25,130 nt of DNA from Thermohalobaculum sp964467005 (GTDB lineage: Bacteria > Pseudomonadota > Alphaproteobacteria > Rhodobacterales > Rhodobacteraceae): assembly GCA_964467005.1 (NCBI GenBank), contig CAYXPI010000036.1:1-25130 (forward strand), written 5' to 3'. Below, piece by piece: positions 1-7,930 of the stretch; position 1 is the first letter of the stretch, and each line of letters begins with the position of its first letter. The translations under genes were made by a program, and so were the position numbers. Under the pieces are notes generated by a model. The model saw only the letters and a list, made by a program, of their open reading frames with translations. It made no database searches and was not told the origin of the DNA.

Positions 1-50
1 CGACCTTCTGTACCCAAAACAGACGCGCTACCAGGCTGCGCTACGCCCCG
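1..50 (-). tRNA. tRNA-Pro(TGG), partial (3' part beyond window)
   Basis: Read on the minus strand from position 50, the sequence opens with an acceptor half CGGGGCG, then TA, a D-arm with GCGC stems around AGCCTGGTA, and an anticodon arm whose stems TCTGT and ACAGA enclose the loop TTTGGGT. Loop positions 34-36 are TGG, the anticodon for proline. Only about 50 of roughly 77 nucleotides are present; the T-arm and acceptor 3' half lie outside the window. The arm geometry and the C-rich acceptor are those of bacterial tRNA-Pro. Confidence 0.9.
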
Positions 51-101
51 ACAGGCCAGGGGTTAGCGCAGCCGACGCCGGGCGGCAAGGCGGCGCTGGG
101 C

Positions 102-593
102 TCAGTCCGCCGCGCAGCGCGCGCCCTCCGGCGCCTCGTGAAAGGCCGGGTGGACCGCCTGGGTGCCCGGCGCGATGCCGAGTTCCGCCGCGAGCCCGCC
201 ACGGATCTCGAGAACGGCGACAACCGGCGCCTCCGACCGGCGAGCGGTGAGGGAATACGGGACCGCCTCCGCCTCGATGTTGACCACGGCGCCAGTCGCA
301 TCGAGGAAGATCATGTCGAGCGGGATCATTGTGTTCTTCATCCAGAATGTGGCGATCCGCGGACGCTCGTAGAGGAAGAGCATCCCCCTGTCGTCGGCAA
401 GGGAGGGGCGAAACATGAGCCCGCGGGACTGCTCGTCCGGAGTGTCCGCGATCTCGACCTCGAAGGCGACCGGGCCGTCCTCGGTCATGAGCGCGATGCG
501 CTCGGGCTCGCACACCGGCGGGGCTGCGGCACTTGCCGCGATCGCGCTGGCCCAGAGAGCGACGGCCGCCGCGGCGGCCCTGACGCCCCTCAC
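102..593 (-). CDS. DUF192 family secreted protein
   Basis: A 163-residue protein of the DUF192 (COG1430) family, whose biochemical role is not established. The N-terminus (VRGVR then a long alanine-rich hydrophobic run ending ASAAAPP) looks like a Sec signal peptide, so the product is probably periplasmic. Family motifs are clear: GLMFRPSL, GMLFLY, then FWMKNTMIPLDMIFLD, and the closing V-LEI-GG--A-LGI-PG block. I chose the GTG at 593 because it overlaps the stop of the upstream cold-shock gene (GTGA), because no other start lies just before the signal peptide, and because longer upstream readings are arginine-rich shadow sequence. It is likely cotranscribed and translationally coupled with the cold-shock gene, a pairing common in Rhodobacterales. 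Confidence 0.85.
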   Translation of the reverse strand: MRGVRAAAAAVALWASAIAASAAAPPVCEPERIALMTEDGPVAFEVEIADTPDEQSRGLMFRPSLADDRGMLFLYERPRIATFWMKNTMIPLDMIFLDATGAVVNIEAEAVPYSLTARRSEAPVVAVLEIRGGLAAELGIAPGTQAVHPAFHEAPEGARCAAD

Positions 594-1213
594 GCGCGGC
601 CGGTGTCGTCGCCGATCACGCGGGCGATCCGGCGCGGCTCCGCCGGCTCGGGCAGATCCTCCGCCTCCGCGCTGCCGGCGATCCCAGCCTCCCACAGCCG
701 AAGCTCGGCCACCATGAGCCCGCGCGGGCCGCGGAAGGTGCGACAGGCCATGCCCTCGCCGCTGGAGAGATCCTGAAAGCCGCAGCGCCGGACCGTCTCC
801 ATATGGACAAACACGTCCTCGGAGTTTCCGAAGATGTTGACGAAGCCGAAGCCCTTTTGCTTGTCGAACCACTTCACGCGCGCCGGGACCAGGGGGCCGG
901 CCTGCACGTCGGGCCCGAGAAACTCGGTGGGCCGGACACGCTCGCTGAAGCCGCGGCTCTCCGCCGCCTCGGCCTCGTCATCAACCTCTAGTAGTTCTCG
1001 CGCCTGCAAACCGCGCTCGCCGCGCATGGCCACCAGGGTAACCGAGGCGTTCTCCGTGAGGGCCATTTTGCCGAAGGCGCGGACACAGGAGGCGTGCACC
1101 ATGATGTCTGGGCCACCACCGTCGGGGACAACGAACCCGTATCCCTTGATGACGTCGTACCACTTCACTCGTCCGGATACGACACTGCCCGTACCATTCT
1201 CCAATCCGTTCAA
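590..1213 (-). CDS. Double cold-shock-domain protein (CspA family)
   Basis: A 207-residue protein with two cold-shock (OB-fold) domains, twice the usual single-domain length. Domain 1 (about residues 12-77) has RNP1-like KGYGFVV and RNP2-like IMVHAS; domain 2 (about 109-175) has KGFGFVNIF and VFVHMETV. A linker rich in Glu and Ala joins them, and an acidic tail follows. Such proteins bind single-stranded nucleic acid and act as RNA chaperones in the cytoplasm. Two-domain forms are usual in alphaproteobacteria. The start is uncertain: the first in-frame candidate is TTG at 1213, preceded at six bases by GGAG, and no ATG is in frame. The stop overlaps the next gene's GTG. Confidence 0.85.
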   Translation of the reverse strand: MNGLENGTGSVVSGRVKWYDVIKGYGFVVPDGGGPDIMVHASCVRAFGKMALTENASVTLVAMRGERGLQARELLEVDDEAEAAESRGFSERVRPTEFLGPDVQAGPLVPARVKWFDKQKGFGFVNIFGNSEDVFVHMETVRRCGFQDLSSGEGMACRTFRGPRGLMVAELRLWEAGIAGSAEAEDLPEPAEPRRIARVIGDDTGRA

Positions 1214-1326
1214 GCGCCACTCCGTCCGCTCGGGGTCACTCCACCCTCCTCCATAGCCGCATTATGACTTTATTTCGCTGTTGCTAAACCCCTAAGGTGA
1301 AAAAAAGGCTAGCCAGGACGCTGAAA

Positions 1327-2268
1327 ATGCCGATTTCTCGTGTCAGGGGCGGTCAGGACCTGCCAATTCCCTGGTTTTGTGCGCAAGCGAAACGTGGCGG
1401 CCTCGCCCTTTTCGCGCTGGTTCTGGCGGCGTGCGACGGCGCCGACGCCCGCCGAGAGAGCGCCCGCCCGCGGAGCGGCGACGCCCTTCTCGCACAACTC
1501 ATGGTTGTAAGCGAGGTCGGCGCGCAAACAGTTGTGTCCGACCCAGAAAGCCTCACAAGGGCTGAGCGCTTCGCCGACACGCTGGACGCCGCCACGCTTC
1601 TCCGCCGCGACACAACCCGGCGCGAGCGCGCTGATTCGCTCCCCTGGCTCATCGGCTCGGAGACGGGACGGCGCTTCCTGGCCGCCGGCTCTCCCCGGGC
1701 GCTCGCCCGCGGCGCCCCGGCCGACGCCTGCCCCGCGAGCGGCGTGGCCTCGGCCGAAGACCTCGCCCGGCCCGGCGCCCCGCCGCCCCGCCGCGCCGAG
1801 GTCGCGCGCCGGGCGCTGGAGCTCTGCCTCGACGCGCTGCCACGTCGGCCGGACACCGAGAGCTGCGGATGCGAGCTCCTGGCCCTCGACAACGTCGTGA
1901 CGGTGCCGCGGGAGGAGCTCGCCTACGCCACGGGCGTGACCGCGCGGGTGGAGATCCCGGCGCTGGGGCTCGACGGGGTGCTCGTGGCCGAGGACGAGCC
2001 AGGCGGCGGCGCCCTTCTCCGGGGTTTGGCGGGCGATGTCGGGCGCCTCGCGCGGCTCGGCGAGAACCGGGCGCGCCTCACCCTCGTCCACGGTGGCGGG
2101 GTGTTCGAGGGCCGGCGCGAGGCCGTGGGCTTTCGCCGGGGCCGCCTGGCGGAGCGCCTCTACCTGACGGACCCGGCCGGGCGCCGAGCCGTGGTGCTAA
2201 TCGGCTTTCCGCCGGCCGAGCTCGCCGAGAGCGCGGGCGCGGCGCTCGCCTGGCCCTCGGGCGGGTGA
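1327..2268 (+). CDS. Putative lipoprotein of unknown function
   Basis: Encodes about 313 residues. I do not recognise a characterised family. The N-terminus has a basic region, the hydrophobic run GGLALFALVLAAC and then DG, so LAAC is a good lipobox and the mature protein would begin at that cysteine. An Asp at +2 would favour retention in the inner membrane under the E. coli rule. The middle is Arg/Ala/Pro-rich; two to four further cysteines (including an ESCGCELL motif) and a V-VPREE-AYATG segment precede a C-terminal part rich in beta-prone residues. Start choice: ATG at 1327 has AGGA eight bases upstream; a GTG at 1297 would add ten residues. It diverges from the cold-shock gene. Base composition matches its neighbours. 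Confidence 0.6.
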   Translation: MPISRVRGGQDLPIPWFCAQAKRGGLALFALVLAACDGADARRESARPRSGDALLAQLMVVSEVGAQTVVSDPESLTRAERFADTLDAATLLRRDTTRRERADSLPWLIGSETGRRFLAAGSPRALARGAPADACPASGVASAEDLARPGAPPPRRAEVARRALELCLDALPRRPDTESCGCELLALDNVVTVPREELAYATGVTARVEIPALGLDGVLVAEDEPGGGALLRGLAGDVGRLARLGENRARLTLVHGGGVFEGRREAVGFRRGRLAERLYLTDPAGRRAVVLIGFPPAELAESAGAALAWPSGG

Positions 2269-2273
2269 CACCG

Positions 2274-2313
2274 GAGAGCGCTTGCCCGGGCGACCTCGCT
2301 CGGGCAGGCTCTC
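2274..2313 (+). other. Strong intergenic hairpin before the aminopeptidase gene
   Basis: Outer arms GAGAGC (2274-2279) and GCTCTC (2308-2313) pair perfectly. Inside them TGCCCGGG (2283-2290) pairs with CTCGGGCA (2299-2306) with one G-T wobble, leaving an eight-base loop. No T-run follows, so it is not a standard intrinsic terminator. It starts five bases after the lipoprotein stop and ends 25 bases before the aminopeptidase ATG, which suggests an mRNA-stabilising, pausing or attenuating structure. Confidence 0.5.
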
Positions 2314-2338
2314 GGCCGAGGAGCGAAAGGCGCGCGAC

Positions 2339-4153
2339 ATGTTCCAGAGTTTCGAGCCCCCGGAGACCGGAGGGGCCACGGCCGAGCGCCTCGGCGCGCT
2401 CCGGGCAGCGCTCGCTGCCCTCGGGGCGCAGGCAATGATCGTGCCCCGCAACGACGCGCATCAGAGCGAGGCCATCGCCGCCTCTGAGGCACGGCTCGGC
2501 TGGCTCACGGGCTTCACCGGAAGCGCGGGGCTGGCCGCCGTGACCGAGAGCCGCGCCGCGCTGTTCGTCGACGGCCGCTACACCCTTCAGGCCGCGGAGC
2601 AGGTGGACGGCCAGGCGGTGGAGATCGTGGCGACCCACGAGACCAAGCCCGTGGACTGGCTCGCCGCGGCGCTCAGCGAGGGGGCCCGGCTCGTCTACGA
2701 CCCCTGGCTGCACGCGCCCGCCGAGATCGCGCGGCTCGAGGCCCGGCTGTCCCCTCTCGGCGTGCGGCTGACGCCGCTTTCGGCCAACCCGATCGACGCG
2801 CTGTGGGAGGGCCGCCCGACCCCACCCATGGGCGCGGTCTGCCTCCACCCCGAGGAGATTGCCGGCGAACCCGCAGAGGCCAAGCGCCGCCGCCTCGGCG
2901 CGGAGCTCGCGGGGGCCGGGCAGGCGGCCGCGGTCCTCACCTTGCCGGCGAGCGTCGCCTGGCTGCTCAACATCCGCGGCACCGATCTGCCCCACGTGCC
3001 CGTGGTGCTGGCGTTCGCGATCCTGGAGAGCTCGGGCCGGGTCCAGCTCTTCCTGGCGCCGGACCGGCTGCCAGGCCCGGTGCGCGAGCATCTGGGCCCG
3101 GAGGTTGCCGTCGCCCCGCCGGACGCCTTCGGCCCGGCGCTCGACGCGCTCTCGGGCGCCAAGGTGCGCGTGGACGGGGAGAGCTGCCCCGTCTGGGTCG
3201 TCGAGCGGCTGAAGACCGCGAGCGCGGAGCCCGTGCTGGACACCGACCCCTGCCTCCTGCCGAAGGCCCGCAAGAACGCCGCCGAGATCGCCGGCATGAC
3301 CCGCGCGCATGAGCGCGATGGGGCGGCGATGGTGCGCTTTCTCCACTGGCTCGACGCCGAGGCCGAGGCGGGCACGGCCCTCACCGAGATCGCCATCGCC
3401 GAGCGGCTGGAGAGCTGTCGTGCCGAGACCGGCGCGCTCCTCGACATCTCGTTCGACACGATCTGCGGCTCGGGACCGCACGGCGCGATCGTGCATTACC
3501 GCGTGACCCGGGCGAGCGACCGGACCCTTGCGCCCGGCGAGATCCTCCTGGTCGACAGCGGCGGGCAGTATCGGGACGGCACGACCGACATCACCCGCAC
3601 CCTGCCCTTTGGCCCGCCTCTTGCAGAGGCCGCCCGTCCCTACACGCTGGTGCTGAAGGGCCTCATCGCGATCTCCACCGCGCGCTGGCCGGCAGGGCTC
3701 ACCGGGCGCGACCTCGATCCGCTCGCGCGCGCCGCCCTCTGGCGCGCGGGGCTCGACTACGACCACGGCACGGGCCACGGGGTGGGCGCCTATCTCGACG
3801 TGCATGAGGGCCCCGCCGCCCTCTCCCGCCGCTCCGGCACCGTGGCGCTCGAGCCCGGCATGGTCCTTTCCAACGAGCCCGGCTATTATCGCACCGGTGC
3901 TTTCGGGATCCGGCTCGAGAACCTCGTGGTCGTCACCGAGCCGAGCGTGCCGGAGGGCGGCGAGCGGCCGATGCTGGGGGTCCGGGATCTCACCCTTTGC
4001 CCGTTCGACCGGCGCCTGATCGAAGCCGAGCGGCTGACGGCCGAGGAGCGGGCCTGGCTCGACACCTACCATGCCCGGGTGCGCGAGACCCTCTCGCCCA
4101 CCCTGCCGGAGGCCGCACGCGCCTGGCTTGCCGCCGCCACCGCGCCCCTGTGA
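2339..4153 (+). CDS. Xaa-Pro aminopeptidase (M24B, long form)
   Basis: A 604-residue metallo-aminopeptidase that removes an N-terminal residue preceding proline, in the cytoplasm. Length and layout match the long (eukaryotic-type) aminopeptidase P: two creatinase-like N-terminal domains (about 1-310) and a C-terminal pita-bread M24 domain. The five metal ligands can be placed: D406 (VDSGGQY), D417 (DGTTDITRT), H480 (GTGHGVG), E513 (NEPGYY) and E527 (RLENLVV), with spacing close to the human enzyme. I chose ATG 2339, with GAAAGG about nine bases upstream, because residues before it from a TTG at 2282 are encoded by the intergenic hairpin. It may be read through from the lipoprotein gene 70 bases upstream. 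Confidence 0.95.
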   Translation: MFQSFEPPETGGATAERLGALRAALAALGAQAMIVPRNDAHQSEAIAASEARLGWLTGFTGSAGLAAVTESRAALFVDGRYTLQAAEQVDGQAVEIVATHETKPVDWLAAALSEGARLVYDPWLHAPAEIARLEARLSPLGVRLTPLSANPIDALWEGRPTPPMGAVCLHPEEIAGEPAEAKRRRLGAELAGAGQAAAVLTLPASVAWLLNIRGTDLPHVPVVLAFAILESSGRVQLFLAPDRLPGPVREHLGPEVAVAPPDAFGPALDALSGAKVRVDGESCPVWVVERLKTASAEPVLDTDPCLLPKARKNAAEIAGMTRAHERDGAAMVRFLHWLDAEAEAGTALTEIAIAERLESCRAETGALLDISFDTICGSGPHGAIVHYRVTRASDRTLAPGEILLVDSGGQYRDGTTDITRTLPFGPPLAEAARPYTLVLKGLIAISTARWPAGLTGRDLDPLARAALWRAGLDYDHGTGHGVGAYLDVHEGPAALSRRSGTVALEPGMVLSNEPGYYRTGAFGIRLENLVVVTEPSVPEGGERPMLGVRDLTLCPFDRRLIEAERLTAEERAWLDTYHARVRETLSPTLPEAARAWLAAATAPL

Positions 4154-4236
4154 GGGTCGCTTAGGGGCTTTCGAATTGCTCCCCTGCGCCAGCTCAGGTA
4201 GCCTCACGCAAAAAGGACTGGCCAGAGGGACCCGTG

Positions 4237-4578
4237 ATGACCGAGACCATCGTGATCGCGCCCGCCGACGGCGTGCATGTCGTCCGCGCGGGCGGCGCCG
4301 TGATCGCCGAGACCACGCGCGCGCTCCGGCTCACCGAGCCGGGATATGAGGACGTGATCTACTTCCCGCGCGAGGATGTGGGCATGGCCTTCCTCGAACC
4401 CTCCGAGACCGAGACCACCTCGCCCCACAAGGGCACCGCGCGGCACTTCTCGATCATCGCGAAGTCCGGCGAGATCCAGGATGCCGGCTGGTCCTACGAG
4501 GCACCGGTGGCGGGGGCAGAGGCCATTGCGGGCCACATCGCCTTCGCCCATGAGCGCGTGACGGTGGAGCGGGTCTGA
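4237..4578 (+). CDS. DUF427 domain-containing protein
   Basis: A 113-residue cytoplasmic protein of the DUF427 (COG2343) family, of unknown biochemical function. Visible family features are the V-A---ALRL-E--Y--V-YFPR-DV block, the T-CPHKG-like motif (here TTSPHKGTARHFS) and the closing GHIAFAHERV, where the usual Y-F-W-VTVE pattern is only partly kept. The cysteine common in T-CPYKG is serine here. Start: ATG 4237 has AGAGGGA six bases upstream; an in-frame GTG immediately before it (4234) is possible. The stop overlaps the start of the next gene (TGATG), so the two are probably cotranslated. Confidence 0.85.
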   Translation: MTETIVIAPADGVHVVRAGGAVIAETTRALRLTEPGYEDVIYFPREDVGMAFLEPSETETTSPHKGTARHFSIIAKSGEIQDAGWSYEAPVAGAEAIAGHIAFAHERVTVERV

Positions 4579-5270
4579 TGCCGCTCTGGGTGAAGCTGCT
4601 CGCGGTGGCGGCCTTGGTGTTGGGGGTGGAGGCGGCGATGGCCGAGGAGACCGCGACGATCACGGCCACGGGCCGCGGCTCGGCCCAGGCGGCGCCCGAT
4701 GTGGCGGTGCTGGGCCTCGGCGTCGAGACCCGGGCGCAGAGCGCGGGCGCGGCGGTGCGGGAGAACTCGGCGGCGATCGCTGAGGTCATTCGCGAGATCG
4801 AGGAGGCGGGCGTGCCGTCCGAGGCGATCCGGACCGAGGGCTTTCGGGTGGCGCCGCTCTACGGCCGACGGGACGACCGGGGGATCCCGGAGCCCGAGGG
4901 CTTCGCCGTGTCCAACAGCCTCCAGGTTCGGATCACCGATGTCTCGGGGCTCGGCGCGCTGCTCGACCGGGTGATCGAGATGGGTGCGAACCGGATCGAC
5001 CAGCTCCAGTTCCAGGTGGCGGACCCCGCGCCGCTCGAAGCCGAGGCTCGCGCCCGGGCGGTGGCGGACGCGCGCGCGGCGGCCCAGGCGATGGCCGAGG
5101 CGGCGGGGCTCGCCCTCGGCCGGATCGTCACCATCTCGGAAGGGCGGAGCGCGCAGCCGATGCCCGTGGGCCGCGTCGCGCAGATGGAGGCCGCGGCCGT
5201 GCCCATCGCGGAGGGCGCGTTGGAGATCTCCGCCCAGGTCACCGTCGTCTGGGAGCTCGCGCAGCCCTAG
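4578..5270 (+). CDS. SIMPL domain (DUF541) periplasmic protein
   Basis: A 230-residue protein with a clear Sec signal peptide (MPLWVKLLAVAALVLGVEAA then MA-EE), followed by one SIMPL/DUF541 domain (about residues 25-228). Family traits seen: ITATGRGSAQAAPDVAVLGLGV near the start of the mature part (a shortened quote of the pattern is ATGRG---A-PD), a central NSLQVRI strand, and the A-ADARAAAQAMAEAAGL--G-IV-ISEG block. Bacterial members (YggE, BP26/Omp28) are periplasmic or outer-membrane-associated and linked to oxidative stress, but the mechanism is unknown. The ATG overlaps the DUF427 stop. Confidence 0.85.
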   Translation: MPLWVKLLAVAALVLGVEAAMAEETATITATGRGSAQAAPDVAVLGLGVETRAQSAGAAVRENSAAIAEVIREIEEAGVPSEAIRTEGFRVAPLYGRRDDRGIPEPEGFAVSNSLQVRITDVSGLGALLDRVIEMGANRIDQLQFQVADPAPLEAEARARAVADARAAAQAMAEAAGLALGRIVTISEGRSAQPMPVGRVAQMEAAAVPIAEGALEISAQVTVVWELAQP

Positions 5271-5281
5271 GAGAAATCCGC

Positions 5282-5310
5282 ATGCCCCCCGCCCACCGGG
5301 TGGCATTTCC
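5282..5310 (+). terminator. Possible weak terminator hairpin after the SIMPL gene
   Basis: ATGCC (5282-5286) pairs with GGCAT (5302-5306), extended inwards by CC/GG after one mismatch. It is followed by TTTCC only, so an intrinsic terminator is possible but weak. It begins about a dozen bases after the SIMPL stop and ends about 50 bases before the dehydrogenase start. Confidence 0.25.
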
Positions 5311-5361
5311 TCCCAAACCTCGCTAACACCGCGCCCGCGGGGCATGGGCGGAGAGAAGAAG

Positions 5362-6672
5362 ATGCGGATTGCCGTGTTCGGCCTCGGCTATGTCGGCGTG
5401 GTCTCGGCCGCGTGCCTCGCGCGCGACGGCAACGAGGTGACGGGGGTCGACCCCCAACCCGAGAAGGTGGCGCTCGTGTCGGAGGGGCGCTCTCCCATCG
5501 TCGAGGCCTATGTGACCGAGCTCATCTCGGCGGGCCTGGCGGAGGGGCGGCTCCGGGCCACGGGCTGCGCGGCCTCTGCCGTGGCGCAGGCGGATGTGAG
5601 CCTCATCTGCGTGGGCACGCCGTCCGAACGCAGCGGCCGGCTCGACACGACCGCGGTGGAACGGGTCTGCGCCCAGATCGGCGCGGCCATCGCGCTGGCC
5701 GGACGGCCGCATCTCGTCGTCATGCGCTCCACCGTGCTGCCCGGCACCATGCGGCGCGTCGTCATCCCCGCGCTCAAGGCCGCGGCAGGGCCCGCGGCGC
5801 ATCTTCTCAGGATCGCCAACAACCCCGAGTTCCTGCGCGAATCCACCGCGGTTTACGATTACGACCACCCGCCCAAGACCGTGGTCGGCGCGGACGATCC
5901 GGAGGTGGCGCAGGCGGTCCTCTCGCTTTATGAGAAGGTCCCAGGTCCAAAGATCGCCACGGAACCCGAGATTGCCGAGATGGTGAAATACGCCGACAAC
6001 GCTTGGCACGCTGCGAAGGTGGCCTTCGGGAACGAAATCGGTAACATTGCAAAGGCGCTCGGGATCGACAGCCACAAGGTGATGGACATCTTCTGCGAGG
6101 ACGAGAAGCTCAACATCTCCCCGGCCTATCTGAGGCCCGGTTTCGCGTTTGGTGGCTCGTGCCTGCCGAAGGACGTGCGGGCGCTGACCTCGAAGGCCCG
6201 GGATCTGGATCTCGAGGTCCCGCTCCTCGAGAGCCTCTTGCGCTCGAACGCCAACCAAATCGACCGGGCGGTGGAGTGGGTGCTGTCCACCGGCGCGCGG
6301 CGTGTGGCGATGCTGGGCATCAGCTTCAAGGCCGGCACCGACGATCTGCGCGAGAGCCCGCAGGTCGCCCTCGTCGAACGGCTGATCGGCAAAGGGATCG
6401 ATCTCAGGATCTTCGACCGCAACGTCCATTTCGCGCGCCTTCTGGGCGCCAACCGCGACTACATCGTGAATGCCATTCCGCATATCTCCAGTCTTTTGTC
6501 CGACGATCTCGCCGGGACCGTGGCGCATGGCGAGCTGGTGATCGTGGGGAACGGATCCCCGGAGTTTCGAAAGCTGCCCGCCCTTCTGGGCCCGGGGCAG
6601 CGTGTGCTCGATCTCGTGCGAGTGCGGGAGGCGGAGGCGCTCGGTGACCGCTATGACGGCGTCAACTGGTAA
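5362..6672 (+). CDS. algD: AlgD-like GDP-mannose 6-dehydrogenase (UDP-glucose/GDP-mannose DH family)
   Basis: A 436-residue NAD-dependent four-electron sugar-nucleotide dehydrogenase. The N-terminal Rossmann motif is GLGYVG (about residues 8-13); the substrate region includes IANNPEFLRESTA; the catalytic cysteine is C267 in FGGSCLPKD; the C-terminal UDPG_MGDP_dh_C domain begins around RVAMLGISFKAGTDDLRESP. Total length, the NAWHAAKVAFGNEIGNIAKA helix and the KVMDIFC motif are closer to Pseudomonas AlgD (which oxidises GDP-mannose to GDP-mannuronate) than to UDP-glucose dehydrogenases, which usually read FGGSCFPKD. Start ATG 5362 has a purine-rich GGAGAGAAGAAG directly before it; ATG 5344 is also in frame. 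The glycosyltransferase gene begins inside its 3' end. No other alginate gene is present. Confidence 0.85.
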   Translation: MRIAVFGLGYVGVVSAACLARDGNEVTGVDPQPEKVALVSEGRSPIVEAYVTELISAGLAEGRLRATGCAASAVAQADVSLICVGTPSERSGRLDTTAVERVCAQIGAAIALAGRPHLVVMRSTVLPGTMRRVVIPALKAAAGPAAHLLRIANNPEFLRESTAVYDYDHPPKTVVGADDPEVAQAVLSLYEKVPGPKIATEPEIAEMVKYADNAWHAAKVAFGNEIGNIAKALGIDSHKVMDIFCEDEKLNISPAYLRPGFAFGGSCLPKDVRALTSKARDLDLEVPLLESLLRSNANQIDRAVEWVLSTGARRVAMLGISFKAGTDDLRESPQVALVERLIGKGIDLRIFDRNVHFARLLGANRDYIVNAIPHISSLLSDDLAGTVAHGELVIVGNGSPEFRKLPALLGPGQRVLDLVRVREAEALGDRYDGVNW

Positions 6673-7930
6673 GGAGCGCGGCGCCGGCCGGCGCGTGCTC
6701 ATCATCGTCGAGAATCTGCCCGTTCCGTTCGATCGGCGGGTCTGGTCAGAGGCCACGTCGCTCAAGGCGGCGGGCTATGAGGTGACCGTGATTTGCCCGA
6801 CGGCCAAGCACTACGAGCGGCGCCACGAGGTGCTGGACGGGATCGAGATCCTGCGCCATCCGCTCAAGGAGGCGCAAGGCGCGGCGGGGTATCTCCGGGA
6901 GTACGGCGTGGCGCTGTTCCACCAGCTTCGCCTCGCCTTCAAGGTGTTGCGGAACGGCGGCGTGGATGTGGTGCACGGCTGCAACCCGCCGGACCTCATC
7001 TTCCTCGTCGCGCTCGCGCTCCGCCCCTTCGGCGTGCGCTTCTTGTTCGACCATCACGACATCTGCCCCGAGCTCTTCGAGACGAAGTTCGAGCGCCGCG
7101 GGATGCTCTGGCGGGGCACGCTGCTCTGCGAGCGGCTGACCTTCCGGGCGGCCTCGGTCTCCATCGCGACGAACGAGAGCTACCGCGACATCGCGATCCA
7201 CCGCGGCGGCATGGCGCCGGAGGATGTCTTCGTCGTCCGCTCCGGCCCCCGGCTCGACCGCCTGGAGATCCGCCCGCCCCGGCCCGAGCTCAAGCGCGGC
7301 AAGCGACATCTGATCGGCTATGTGGGCGTCATCGGGCATCAGGAGGGGCTCGACCTCCTCCTCGCCGCGGCGCATCACCTGATCCGCGTGATGGGGCGTA
7401 GGGACGTGCATTTCGGCATCGTCGGCGGCGGCCCCCATCTCGAGACCGTGCGGCGGACCTGCACGGACATGTGCCTCTCGGAGCATTTCACCTTCACCGG
7501 CCGCGCGCCGGAGGAGGTGCTGCTCGACACGCTCAACACCGCCGACATCTGCGTCAATCCCGATCGGGTGACGCCGATGAACGACCTCTCCACCATGAAC
7601 AAGGTCATGGAGTACATGACCCTCTGCAAGCCCATCGTGCAGTTCGATATGAAGGAGGGGCGCGCCTCGGCAGGGGATGCCTCGCTCTACGCCCGGCCGA
7701 ACGATCCCGTGGACTTCGCCGAGAAGATCGCCGAGCTGCTTGACGACCCCGAGGCGCGGGACCGCATGGGCCGGATCGGGCGGGAGCGGATCGAGTCGCA
7801 CCTCTCCTGGGCGCATTCCGAGCCCAAGCTCCTCGACGCCTACGACCGGCTCTTCGAGAAGATCGCGAGCCGCGGGGCGCGGCTGGCGGACCCCCGCGGC
7901 CTCGGCACCGCCACGCGGGGGAGCCGTTAG
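6644..7930 (+). CDS. Glycosyltransferase family 4 (GT-B) protein
   Basis: A roughly 428-residue GT-B glycosyltransferase, probably transferring a sugar onto a polysaccharide or lipid-linked intermediate at the inner face of the membrane. The N-terminal domain begins VLIIVENLPVPFDRRVW; the C-terminal GT4 domain has IGYVGVIGHQEGLDLLL, FGIVGGGPHLE and the nucleotide-sugar region MNKVMEYMTLCKPIVQFD. The donor and acceptor are unknown. I preferred GTG 6644 because GGAGG sits six bases upstream; ATG 6653 is the alternative. Either way the gene overlaps the AlgD-like gene, so the two form an operon. The stop TAG overlaps by two bases the stop of the convergent thymidylyltransferase. Confidence 0.85.
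   Translation: MTAMTASTGKERGAGRRVLIIVENLPVPFDRRVWSEATSLKAAGYEVTVICPTAKHYERRHEVLDGIEILRHPLKEAQGAAGYLREYGVALFHQLRLAFKVLRNGGVDVVHGCNPPDLIFLVALALRPFGVRFLFDHHDICPELFETKFERRGMLWRGTLLCERLTFRAASVSIATNESYRDIAIHRGGMAPEDVFVVRSGPRLDRLEIRPPRPELKRGKRHLIGYVGVIGHQEGLDLLLAAAHHLIRVMGRRDVHFGIVGGGPHLETVRRTCTDMCLSEHFTFTGRAPEEVLLDTLNTADICVNPDRVTPMNDLSTMNKVMEYMTLCKPIVQFDMKEGRASAGDASLYARPNDPVDFAEKIAELLDDPEARDRMGRIGRERIESHLSWAHSEPKLLDAYDRLFEKIASRGARLADPRGLGTATRGSR

Noticed and set aside
2078..4207. Minus-strand open frame of 709 codons opposite the aminopeptidase
   Set aside because: Same shadow composition, spans several plus-strand genes and has no recognisable domain or plausible ribosome binding site.
5333..5361. 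Small GC palindrome CCGCG/CGCGG before the AlgD-like gene as a regulatory site
   Set aside because: Short, of a kind expected by chance at this GC content, and without AT-rich flanks or a matching copy elsewhere.
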